Shown here one piece after another: positions 53,801 to 64,000 of a stretch of 64,000 nt of DNA (the first letter of the stretch is position 1; each line of letters begins with the position of its first letter). The notes beneath the pieces were generated by a model. It was given only the letters and a program-made list of their open reading frames with translations. It was not told where the DNA came from and made no database searches. Source of the stretch: Lethocerus indicus. Lineage: Eukaryota > Arthropoda > Insecta > Hemiptera > Belostomatidae. The stretch covers positions 18,122,246 to 18,186,245 of the forward strand of contig JACDQD010000006.1 of the NCBI GenBank assembly GCA_019843655.1, read 5' to 3'. Made by a program: the position numbers and the translations under genes.

Positions 53801-56800
53801 ACTGGCGCTATTTTCCCATAGTGGCGCATATATTTTCCGAATAAGGATATGTGAGTTTTAAGTAAAACGGAAGGACGAGATATCTGTGACAAAAACCTTT
53901 ATAGAATCCGATGCCTTAATTTAGAATTAAGCGAATTAAATAACATAAAATTCATATAGCGTTATGTAATTTCAAATTAGACACGGATAAAATAAGGATT
54001 CAAGAATGGTCAGCATTGCCGCTGTTCAGATTTCTTTCAGCGAAGGCCTATATTTGCTTAATATCGAGCTCCTACTCTCTGGTAAGAGAATGGAAAACTT
54101 TACCGAGATCAAAGTTGGACAATTCATATTGCCCGATTTCCGAGAAGTGCTCGGGGAGTACAAGTTCCAGTGCCAAGTTTTCGAGCTCTTCCCCCATCCC
54201 CCTTGCTAGTATTCGGGCGGGCCCCCAGGCGGACCGTATTTTTGCCGAGATACGGCCTATTAGTTGGCCGATATCTGAATCCTCTCCCTTTTAGAGGTTT
54301 CCTACTCGAAATTCAATTTTTGTTTACTGTTCCCGCAAGTCGTATAATCTGGTTCGTGTTAATGAAGCTGTGAATAATGAACCCCGAAGAAGGCTGACAG
54401 ATGGGAACAAGAATTTCTACCGCACCTGCATCTAATCCACGTGCATTATAAAAATAGCGTTTAGTATTCAATTAAAGAAAAAAATATATATCTGGCATAT
54501 TGGGAGTAGTACCAATTTGACATTCACCTTTGGCTAAATCTTCCTTTGAAGAAACCTTCAGATTTATAATATTACGTATATTATAACATTATAAATACAA
54601 AACTTTATTAAGCGTAGAAAAATATTAAAAGTTAATATTTTTAATTGTATGTAATCGCAAGGACGAGATTATTCTTTTAATTACAAATTCATATTCACTT
54701 ATATTTCTTTCTTATATTAACTTTTCTGATGTTATTACTTGTTAACTATTTAACGTGATAAATGCGAGAATATTTGAGAAGCACGAAGTGCAATGTATCG
54801 GAAAGTTGGGACGTGGCCCGGAACATTGGATTCAGCCTAATTCTAGATATTTCTTTAACTTTGCGTTTCTTCTCGGGAAAATTAGGTATAATCAATAAAT
54901 GTGAAATCAGTCTGGCGCGCTGGTACCATTCGCAATATTACTTTGGCACAGATCTTATGAAAGGTTACCGACCCTTGTTCCGAGTTCACGTTCTTCTCCG
55001 AAATTATATCTTCAACCGAATAACTGAACTGAGCTGAAGTTCAGCCAGTTGGATGTCTTAATCTAGTTTTGGATCGCCATTGAAAGTTTGCTTTAAATTA
55101 TTTCGGATGAACCTGTTTCGCTTCCATATTCTGGCTCTGGGGTTTCATTTATTCGGAAAGTTTCGGGCTCACCCGAAGTTCTCCCCATATAATCACCGGA
55201 AGATAGATAATAATTTCATCGTTTAAAAAATACAATAATTTTCTTCATTCTTCGATCTAATGACGGGTCAAAGGAGCGCATTAATTGTCAACTTTAGTTG
55301 ATATTCAATTGTCCGACAGAAAGAAAACCGTTTTCCGCCACTCAAAAATTGAAGTAATTCAGAACAATCAAGGGAAAGTGGTTATGCGGGTGGAGGTCCC
55401 GTAGATAATCATTTAAAAGAAGGGGAAGAAGCAATGCAAATTTGGTTCCGCCTACAAAGGGGTTCAAAAATATGCATTCGGAGCTTCATTGTATAATTTT
55501 TTATAGTTTGTTAGGAGCCGGAATGGGTCATACGTCATCCTCCGGTTATTTTTCAATTGGCCTCCAACCCATATTGGACCTTTCATGCGACCGAATTAAA
55601 ACAGGAATTAATTCCTCTCACATACATACATTTTTTTATTAAAAGTAATAAATGTTATCTCTCTAATGGTTGTGGCACAATCCATCCTCGTGGAGGTTAT
55701 AACTCGATCCAAACCATTGTGTGTTGTATAATGTTATTAATATGGTAATGAGAATCTTTAATTTCTGTACACCTAATTCTAAAACATTACCAATTTTTAA
55801 TGGCATTTCTACTAAGATTACTGAACGGGGCGATAATCAAAAGCTTTCTATTTTCAGGACAGGTAGAGTCTGAGAAACAGTAGACTAGATATAAGTAATC
55901 AGCAAAGGAGTCTTTGGGAGGTGTATTAAATGTACGCCGCTTATTTCTTAATTTACGGTACCATTATGTTGGAATGCGTAATTTCTTTGATCTTAGAAAC
56001 CTCTCGGGCGTTTTCGAGTCAGTTGGCAATCCGCCGGCTCTTCCATAATTCAGATTTGAAATTGGGAAGCCAGGCATGTTGGGGTTGGATTCGATTCTGC
56101 GACCTTTCGCGCCCCTTTACATTTACGTATTAAATGATTCATAGTTTCCTCTTTCTCCCTAGTCGGACACACTTCCATGGACTTGCCAGTTACCTTCAGT
56201 CCAATTCAACTTTTTCAATTTTTTTTTTCAAATCGGATAATACGAGCGTAAGGATCGCGCCCACTTTTATACTTTTTATAGTGTCGCCAAAGATAATACG
56301 CAAATGTTTATATCTTGTCTGTTTGTAATAGGCCCTCCAACGTTGGTAGATACGTCTAATGGACGCTGTTTTCTGTATAAGCCGGCCTGAAAAATGAGGC
56401 CCATCCAGGAGTCGTCCCGCTAAGAAATTGGCCAGACGACGAATTGCACCGCTATCGAATAAACCACCCTTCTTTTTTGTCCATTATTTAAATAGAACGA
56501 CAAATATATTTTATATATACATGAACCTGCGACCGAATCTATTTCAGTTCGTGATATCATACTTCAATTTCAGATTCTCTCATAAAGTGTATATAACTAA
56601 TTAAGCAGATTTTCATGCACCTTGTTTTCGTAGTAGTCTTAGATCGTAGTAGTTTTTCACTATTTTGACTGCCACCCACTGCATACACCGTGTGTTACAT
56701 TAAAGTCAAACTTTGTGCCAATTATTTGGAAAAAATATAACGATGTGTGTTTTATATGTTCCAAGAGGCTATTTAAATTAATTTCAGCATCAGTACAAGA

Positions 56801-57204
56801 TGTGAGTTCGGTGGCATAGTTTCTCTAGTTTCAGTGAAATATACAGTTATAGTTTGACAATTTTGATAATCAATTCCTATTCGTGTTTTAATTTTATAGC
56901 GATTAAAGGGTTGCCACCATAAGTTTGATAACCCTGGTACTATATGCTTGAACAGTTGAATTAAATTGAGCGAACAAAAATAATTATACGTTCTAATATT
57001 GACGCCGGAAACGTAAAACGCCGTTTAATATCGATTTGCAGACACAAAAGGCTTATAACAATTTCAACATTTTTTTCCTCCGACAACGGTTGAATAAAAG
57101 TGGAAACTAGCACGAGGGGCAAAAAGGTTACGGAATTGAGATCGTTATCCGAGTGTTTTAATTTGGACGACTGGTATCCGGCCGAACAGAGCAAACTGAA
57201 TTCC

Positions 57205-57440
57205 ATTCAATAGGTGACGGCGGGGCGGGGGCGGGTAGTTAACGGCGGGTCTATGGTAATTTTAAACTGCTATAAGGGCATAATTTTAATGGGGCGAGCG
57301 ATATCGCTTGCCAAACATTAGGAAACGACGGGGCCATTATGGTAATGGTCGTCGCCCTGGTGGGTTTCCTGGTAAAAATACCTTCCCTTAACAACCGCCG
57401 GCCTTCACCAAGTGACTTCATGAGTCAGGAGTTTCTCCTC
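57205..57440. promoter_or_regulatory. GC-rich island with inverted repeats
   Basis: The island starts with GGCGGGGCGGGGGCGGG and contains the palindrome AGCGATATCGCT at about 57297-57308. It also contains an imperfect hairpin made of CGACGGGGCCATTA and TAATGGTCGTCG at about 57326-57354. The mix of CpG and TAATT/ATTA cores resembles conserved noncoding DNA. Function is inferred. Confidence 0.22.
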
Positions 57441-58253
57441 TATTTCTGTTTTAACATAAGCTGAAGTTTCTTATCCTTCGCATTTCTATGGTTTTGCATG
57501 AAATTTCTGGAACGTATAAATTTACGACACAATCCGGACAACAGGATTATCTTGACTTTTTGACCTATTACCTTCATCACCTTTTATGTTCTTCAATTGT
57601 TAATAATTTCCATCATAAACGAACAATATATTGGTTTTTTCGATTTGAACTAGCGAAATTCTTACTGGTGCGTTATTAGTTCAATGATTAATTGTTTCGT
57701 GTAATTTAGCTATTGACTCCAGATTGAAATGAAACGTGGCATTAATTTTAATTGTTATTTTCATAACAATTAGTTTGTTTCGAAAATTTCGCGTTCCACA
57801 ACTGGGCGGACAAATCGGACCGTTCTGTTAAAATGTTACAGGCTACGGTTGTGCTATTAGGCCTTCGGGGAGTTGTACATGTTTTTGCAATATCCCAAGC
57901 GAGTACAACTTTCTTGGTAGAACGACACTATCATTTATTTAATTGGGGAAAACAGCCCCCCTTGCAAACTGATGTAAAATGGTACTACTGGCCCTCCCCC
58001 GGGGGCAAATTAACTCAACTTTCCCACTTGTCTAATTGTACTTTATACCGACGACGACATTTCTTATTCCCTAGAAAGATAAATGCCCACGCTTCTTCCG
58101 GAAGAAGAATTAACAGTAGTCCTGGGCTATTTCTGTTGGAGTCCATCAAATTTTCTATTTATCGTTAAATCGTTACATCAGCACTGAAATCTGATACTAT
58201 TCTCGTGATAAATGAAAGTATGAATTAGCTAACAGTATACCTAATAGTATAGC

Positions 58254-58478
58254 TAATAGAATACGTGTTTTGTGGTTTGCGAGGAGTTGGAATACCATAG
58301 ATTTCGTGTGTTTCTGTCTCCTCTCGCTGGTTTGGTATTTTGCTCTTCAGTAGAGGATGCCCAAAAAAAATCCTAAGTGCCAAAGTGACTAACACCGCTA
58401 CTGAAGATGGCGAGCAGCCGAAACCTGTCTGGCAAAAGACCAAACCGCCGAGAGGAGATAGAAACGAAATCTACGTTA
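58254..58478 (+). mobile_element. Hammerhead-bearing element with internal deletion
   Basis: The extended left end (AATAGAATACGTG) and part of the left arm run to TTTTGCT. The sequence then jumps to CTTCAGTAG and AGGATGCCC, skipping most of the left ribozyme and the interior. The right arm is complete to GAAACGAAATCTACG. The right ribozyme (58397-58433, plus) keeps GCTA, CTGAAGA, GGC/GCC and GAAA, but stem III is ACCTGT and stem I closes with TGGC. Confidence 0.85.
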
Positions 58479-60505
58479 CTTTTATTTGATTAACGACTAT
58501 ATTGAAAAACATTTCTAGAAAGTTTAGTGAAAATAAGTTACAATTAACGTAATTGATTCATGAGTTCCCTTCTTTCGTCTATCATGACCAAGTGAGCTTA
58601 AATAATTATGTTCATATTATTTCGACATTTATAAATTGTTGTCATACAAAATTATTGTAAATTTCGAAGCTTAATTTCGCTCCATGCATGGACCATGCCC
58701 GCCTGTGTATGTTGCTGAGTTTGTTATCAATTATATTTATTGCAGTGATCGTAATTTGATCCATATGACGTTAGTAACAATAATCCTCCTAATTCTCAAA
58801 CGGCTTCTTTTTGTCTATTTTTACAGTATTGTTTAAGAGGTTTAGTTATAAACTAAATTTAAGATTTCCGATGACAGATTGGGAAGGATTAACTGCAGGT
58901 AACAGGTGAAATCGGTCCCGATTGCTACCTGCCGGGCAGGCGGAACCAAGCTACTGTCATAAAAGAAATGGTATAAATTTGGCGTATTATTTATTTATAA
59001 CCAAGGTCCGAACGCGAGGTAGAATAGAGTGCAACTGAGTGATGGAAGACTTCAACGCGGTGTCTGGCTTCCAAGTCATGAATTCTTGACGAGTCTCTCC
59101 TGGACAACACCGGCTGGTTCCCCGAAAGTACAACTTTGACGTTTAATACGGGCCCATCACACTCTTATGCGCCTTTTACAGCGCTCGCGGCAAATGAGTT
59201 TCAGAGTTTGGGCAACTCCTGATATAAAAAATGACCCAGATACCTAGACCGCTACAGTACAGCTAACACGTATATCTCTTATATGACAATTTTTCATTAG
59301 AAGATTCACCGCGCGAATAATGTTAAATCTATTGAACTGAATAGAGTGGTATTACATATATTCGGAAAAAGAGAATTTTAGGTTGAACTAGTTTTTAATT
59401 TTCCTGGCGGCGGAAGATTACTGACATTTGACTTGACCGTGTGTGTAATAAAACTGGGAAAGGGGTAATTATAAATCCGGGACCAACTTTCCTCTTATAC
59501 GAAATAAAGGAGGCCGCACTGAGGAACAGCACTGTCCTCTCAAAGTAGATTCTGTTCTTAATGACTGCTTGTAAATTGGAGAGACAGCTTGATTTTTATT
59601 CGTCTCCAGTCCAAGACAACCGCAGCTGACGCCGGAATTTGTTGGGAGGTAAGAAAAAGAAAGAACCAGAGATAACCAGAATCTGCGAGCGTAGCTAATT
59701 TTTAGTTTGGGCACGAGCTCGGTCGTAACCTCAGTTTCTTATTAATGTTTTAAGATTGAAAAAGCCAGGTGTCACTGTATGCCCTCCTAATCGTATAGTA
59801 TGCCATTACATTTAGTAAAATTGATAATAAAATTATACATCCAGAATGTACAATGCGACAATTAATCAGATTTTGAATAACCGTGGTAAAACCGAAGCAA
59901 TTTATTTATAAACACATGCTTTTATTCTTGATTATAGTAAATTTTTCAATAGCGGAGTTTTTGATAACGATTAAAGCTAAGGTATTATTTTGCTAAAATA
60001 AATTAAGCCAAAAAAATATTTATGCCGCATGATACCTGACAAGGTTTGATTTCCCCCATTTTTCTTTTCCAAGTCGGTGACTGCAATCGTTCAGTGGAAC
60101 AACATTATACAATTCTCTTGTTTTTATAGAGGTTACTGTCGGTTCAACTTTTTGTTCTTGGAATTTTTAACAACACTGGAAAAATAACGAGCGGGTATTC
60201 CCAGTGTGTGGCGTTAGCGTTTGGGGTCGTATGGTTTATACAGAGGGGGGGGGGACGAAACAAGGACAGAGAACGGTGAGAGAAGGATAAGATGAAGGAG
60301 TGAGTGTAGGCCGAAGGGTGTGTTGTTGAGGTGGGGCCCCACCGAGCCTCTATCTGTCCGCTCCCCTTCCCAACAGCACACAAAAACAAAATTTCAACCA
60401 CCACCAAAAACACTAGAACACTGAACAGCAGCCCCACGTACAGTTTCTTCCTCAGTGCCTCATTATAAATAGCCGGTTTCCTGCCGTTGTATAAGGCCCA
60501 TCTTG

Positions 60506-60548
60506 TTCGGCCTTAAGGCCGAAGGCCTAATTGTTTAAACAATTGGCC
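60506..60548. other. Two adjacent perfect palindromes
   Basis: TTCGGCCTTAAGGCCGAA (60506-60523) is a perfect 18-bp palindrome. It is followed at once by GGCCT, AATTGTTTAAACAATT (perfect, 16 bp) and GGCC, an interrupted palindrome spanning 60524-60548. As RNA or single-stranded DNA these would give two side-by-side hairpins; as duplex DNA they could bind dimeric factors. Confidence 0.6.
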
Positions 60549-60881
60549 AAAATCTCGTTGCGCGATTAATTCAACGTTACCTGACACGAGCGAATGTTTT
60601 TCGTCTCCTTTCCAAAAAAAAAATATTTTTTCCTGCCTCGAAATAATGTTAACCCCACAGAGCGATTGTATTTGACCTCCGTTCGCAATCAAATCTGCAA
60701 TTCAATTTTTCCTTGAATTATAAATTTTAATGCATTATTTGAAAGCGATTGGATTGCAAATAACTCTAGATATTGAGGCGAGAAATAACTCCATATGCAA
60801 TGAGAGCGGCCCCGGGCCAGAGAGGCATTAATTGAGGGTATACATCTTCCCAGGTTTAACTGCCTCCGGACAGGGTCCGAC

Positions 60882-60898
60882 CTGGGTTCGACCCCCAG
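60882..60898 (+). other. tRNA-like T arm (possible SINE or tRNA relic)
   Basis: CTGGG, loop TTCGACC and CCCAG form a perfect five-pair stem with a seven-base loop, and the B-box GGTTCGACC is intact. No matching acceptor stem, D arm or A-box is found upstream at the right distance, so this is not a complete tRNA. It may be a tRNA-derived SINE fragment, a decayed tRNA or chance. Confidence 0.3.
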
Positions 60899-62229
60899 CT
60901 GTAGAACAATAATTTGATTGAGGTCTACGATTCCGATAGATTCTTGCGGACTTTATCACCTAAAATTACCTCAATTTAGGGCCATCGAAATATCATTATA
61001 GCAGTTGCTAATTGTTATGTTAAGGAATCTCGCATAAAAACAAAACCCACGTTTCGTTGTATTTAAAGTGTAAAATTATATAAATAATATTGGGATAAAT
61101 TAGAATAACCCAGCTGGCACGGTTGACATCAGACTTTCATATCCAGACATACAAAAAGCCAAATTATGATGATTCCCTCGCATGGGGATTTTATGAATTT
61201 AAAAAAATGTGTCTCAAACATATTGAGAGGAGAATATTGAGGTTTATCGGTTTTTATTTATATCGAATTTACGTTTAATTTTTTGAGTTTTAAAGACAAA
61301 AAAGTATACCGAAATCATTAGTGACTAATTCGAATTATAGATCTGCAGTCAAGTCATGAATAATATTTTCTTATAAAAGCGCAATTTCGTTTATATTATA
61401 AATATTCCCATTCTGTTTGGAATCGAGAAGTTGGGACCATTATAATTATTCTGTGTACGAAAGAGGGAAATCATGGTACCTGGGCGGATATTGGTGACAT
61501 CTGGAAGAGCGGAAATGGAATGACGGAAGGGAAAAGGAATTCACAACCGTTTATAAATGCGCCCTTCGCTGAACCACAACTTTGTCAGCCCAAGAAGGCA
61601 GAAAAGGGATGCGAGGCAGCTGGATATCATTTGGAATTAAGTCTCGGGAAACGGGAAGGAAATAAACTTATCAACGAGTTTTATATTGACAAAATCCTCC
61701 AGATATTAAGCATACTAACGTACTAAAATAGGAATACAAGTTAAGGAATAATACACTTCTACATATTCCTGGAGAAAAGCAATTTCATACAGAATATGAA
61801 ATTTATTTCAGCCCAGAAACTTATATGCAAAATTTGATTGAACACGACATTCCGCTGGTTTTTCCTGTTCTGTAGGAGGAGCTCTTTAGACTGAAACTTT
61901 CAGTAAAGAAGTACATGAGTTGTACATGAAGTACATCTGTTGGAATACATTTGAATGTCAACTTGAAAATCTCAATCTCACAGTTTATCACGACGGTAAG
62001 ATAATTGTTTCTTGTTTTTTGTTACTTCTCATTATTTCTGATCATGACTGCATGTAGTAATACAATTCAAAGGAAAAGAGATACGGGGATCTTCAAGTCT
62101 AAGTGCTCTAGCATATATATATCGTTAGGAGTTATGGAGTATAATATAAAAACCCGATTGAAAAATGGCATTTAAGTTTTGGTTTATCTTAACGTAAGGT
62201 GTATAATTTGACGCGATCCTAAAATGGAG

Positions 62230-62530
62230 AAGTCCAGGAATTGGAGGGTGGGGAGAAGGCTTCCTGTTGCCGAAACTCGGCATTTAGCTCGGCAGTTATC
62301 TTTCGGTTCACGTTTCACTTCAAAATGCTTTCAATAGGGTCGTGTGATTTCTCATGGCCGCCTTTCTTGCCTGTGGATACTGTTTATTTGGCCGGCATAG
62401 GGGCTCCCGAGCTCCGTCCCGTATTTCAGTCACGCTGCCGGGTCACTCCGAACCCCCGAGCCCGCCCCTCGCCCCTCGTTCCATTCAGCGACGCCCTAAA
62501 CGCAACTTTGTTACCGCATCAATTTTGGCC

Positions 62531-62605
<75 letters not shown>

Positions 62606-62700
62606 TAAGTGTAGTATGAAGGATAGGCTGGCCCAGTGGAAAATTGAGGGGGCCCACGCAAATTGGCTTGGACCGCTGGCTAACTAATACTCACGCTAGC
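62230..62700 (+). promoter_or_regulatory. GC-rich island with (GA)n and a donor-like site
   Basis: A GC-rich, CpG-containing stretch (about 62340-62530) runs into a (GA)n tract and then GAGAAA|GTAAGTG at about 62602. The order GC-rich, simple dinucleotide tract, GTAAGTG mirrors the 11.8-12.6 kb region. It could be a second promoter with a short first exon, but the donor match may be chance. Open frames through the tract are Arg-Glu repeats and are not genes. Confidence 0.2.
62533..62603 (+). repeat. (GA)n microsatellite
   Basis: A GA dinucleotide run of about 70 bp without interruption until GAAAG. Confidence 0.97.
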
Positions 62701-64000
62701 CCCTACCGAAACTTAGTTTGTCCCGTTCATTTGCCGAATGATTTAGTTCATCTTTTCGGATGGAAAGCGTCCTTTTCTTTACCCCAGGTCTCGTTCCTTG
62801 TTTTCCCTTTCTAAAAAAATGGAAAATTACACAGCAGGGAAAAGTACACAGCCATTTCACGCGTTTTAAAAACAATGTACTCAGAATTTAACAGGATATA
62901 ATGGCATTTGAAGGACGACTTAATCGAATCTGCCCGGTGGCCCGGTTCCTCCTAATTTAATTTGAACCGACGAATACTGAAAATTTTAAGTTAGTTTTGC
63001 GCCGATTACTCCGGCCGGCTGCAAAATTCATCGTTCCTCCTGAAATTTCTCCTGTGCTATTTTGGGATGGACTTGCCCGGTCCCAATTCAGCGCGCTTCG
63101 GCCGGGACAATTTTGTCCATTCATAGGAGGGACGCTATTAATTTTACATCGGCGCTCGACTCAACTGTGACGTGGGAATCAGGCCCCTTTCAGTGGAGCA
63201 GGCCCCTTTGATAAACACTATATTCGATCAACTTTTTGGCCTCGATCCGATAAACAATTTATCCTAATACAGTGGCCAACTTTGATACCAGAACCCGTTA
63301 CGTGAAGTGGAACGTGATTAGCTATTTTCATGAACTGTTACTGAATTCAACATGTCCTATATTAACCTAACATTAGTCCAGTATATACTGTATTGAAAAT
63401 TTCCTCATAAAAATCCGTAAATCCGTATATTGTCTTAGGCCTGGATTTATTAATACGGCTATATGATTTTATATATTATACCTTGTGTAAATTTAAGATT
63501 CTATTGTTTGTGAACTGTGTGCAGAGAGAATATTGAGAGGAGTAAGAGAGGAAATTGATTCGTTTTCAATATTTTTCTTGGGTAAATAGCTGTAACCTTA
63601 CATACTTCCTGTTGACAATGTCTGCATTATCTACTACACAACTTACCTTACACTACGTAAATTACTAACATTACGGATAATTATGACAAAATAATAAAAC
63701 TACATTGACACCTTTTTGGATTCATTTGAGTAAACTTACACTGTTTAATAATGTTGCTCTGGCGGGCTAACGGAAAATATTTCCAAGCGGGTATTACAAT
63801 ATGGAATATCTGGTACAGGGAATCCAGGAGATTTACATGGGCAGTAATTTTACACGATCAAATATTTGCACTCGCCTTTACCGTATGCATCATTTCTGTG
63901 CGTACATACTATTTGTATAATACTGGAGGCCGAAAGGGGAATTATATATTGGTAGGCTGTGGTTTCTGCAAATGTGTTCCTCATTCGTAATACTAGAAGG
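62701..64000. other. Noncoding DNA to the window end
   Basis: A GC-richer patch at about 62930-63210 has the mixed texture of possible regulatory DNA. The remainder is AT-rich. A 79-codon frame at 63751-63990 has no recognisable features. Confidence 0.4.

Larger units (their letters stand above)
47276..58253. other. Long noncoding stretch with GC-richer islands
   Basis: No gene is recognised. Islands stand out at about 49640-49720, 50200-50840, 51430-51880, 53480-53790, 54160-54290 and 57200-57440. Open frames in them occur on both strands and resemble no known protein. A frame of 111 codons at 57833-58168 is likewise unrecognised. Between the islands the DNA is AT-rich and featureless. Confidence 0.4.
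58479..62532. other. Noncoding DNA with GC-richer islands
   Basis: No gene is recognised. Islands lie at about 58900-59230, 60170-60450 (with a G run at about 60244-60253) and 60450-60900. A 97-codon minus-strand frame at 60144-60437 has a hydrophobic start but lies in skewed DNA and is not convincing. Confidence 0.4.

Noticed and set aside
62241..62687. 148-codon plus-strand frame
   Set aside because: It depends on the (GA)n tract (Arg-Glu repeat) and has no recognisable domain outside it.

Overview
This window looks like nuclear, intergenic or intronic DNA from a metazoan, most plausibly an arthropod such as an insect. It is AT-rich throughout. No open frame exceeds about 165 codons, and none is recognisable as a protein family. 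There are several long AT, CT, GA and AC microsatellites, short GC-richer islands that look like regulatory DNA, and one dispersed transposable-element family. There is no sign of prokaryotic gene density, rRNA, a CRISPR array or an intact canonical tRNA. The species cannot be named from the sequence, and the arthropod call is an inference.

The strongest signal is a repeat family of about 0.2 to 0.5 kb with inverted arms, found at least nine times (about 6851, 10859, 11119, 25421, 28257, 32194, 44010, 46802 and 58254), plus weaker relics near 5746, 15011 and 16330. Each arm carries a motif that reads as a minimal hammerhead ribozyme: stem I GCTA/TAGC, core CTGANGA, a short stem II GGC/GCC, GAAA, a palindromic stem III ACCGGT, and C at the cleavage position. 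Two arms face in opposite directions in the more complete copies. A short palindromic stem III is typical of ribozymes described from Penelope-like retroelements and animal retrozymes, so these are probably non-autonomous relatives. The inverted-arm layout is unusual. No reverse transcriptase is seen in the window.

Layout: 1-5.7 kb is noncoding, with a pyrimidine-rich tract near 0.9-1.2 kb. 5.7-11.5 kb holds repeat copies and two compositional islands. 11.8-12.6 kb is a CpG/GC-rich stretch, then a (CT)n tract of about 119 bp, then a good splice donor; this is the best candidate for a promoter plus 5' untranslated exon. 12.6-25.4 kb is noncoding with two TA microsatellites and a G-poor segment. 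25.4-47.3 kb holds most repeat copies, an octamer-motif cluster (33.1 kb), a duplicated 22-mer (34.25 and 35.14 kb), a MEF2/homeodomain-type island (38.0 kb) and a small minus-strand open frame with a strong Kozak context (41.0-41.2 kb). 47.3-64 kb is noncoding with GC-rich islands (50.2-50.8, 57.2-57.4, 62.2-62.7 kb), paired perfect palindromes (60.5 kb), a tRNA-like T arm (60.88 kb) and a (GA)n tract (62.5 kb).

No set of genes working together can be described. If a gene is present, the window would be mostly its intron or flanking regulatory DNA, with transcription perhaps starting near 11.8-12.1 kb on the plus strand. All regulatory calls rest on composition and motif matching by eye and carry low confidence.
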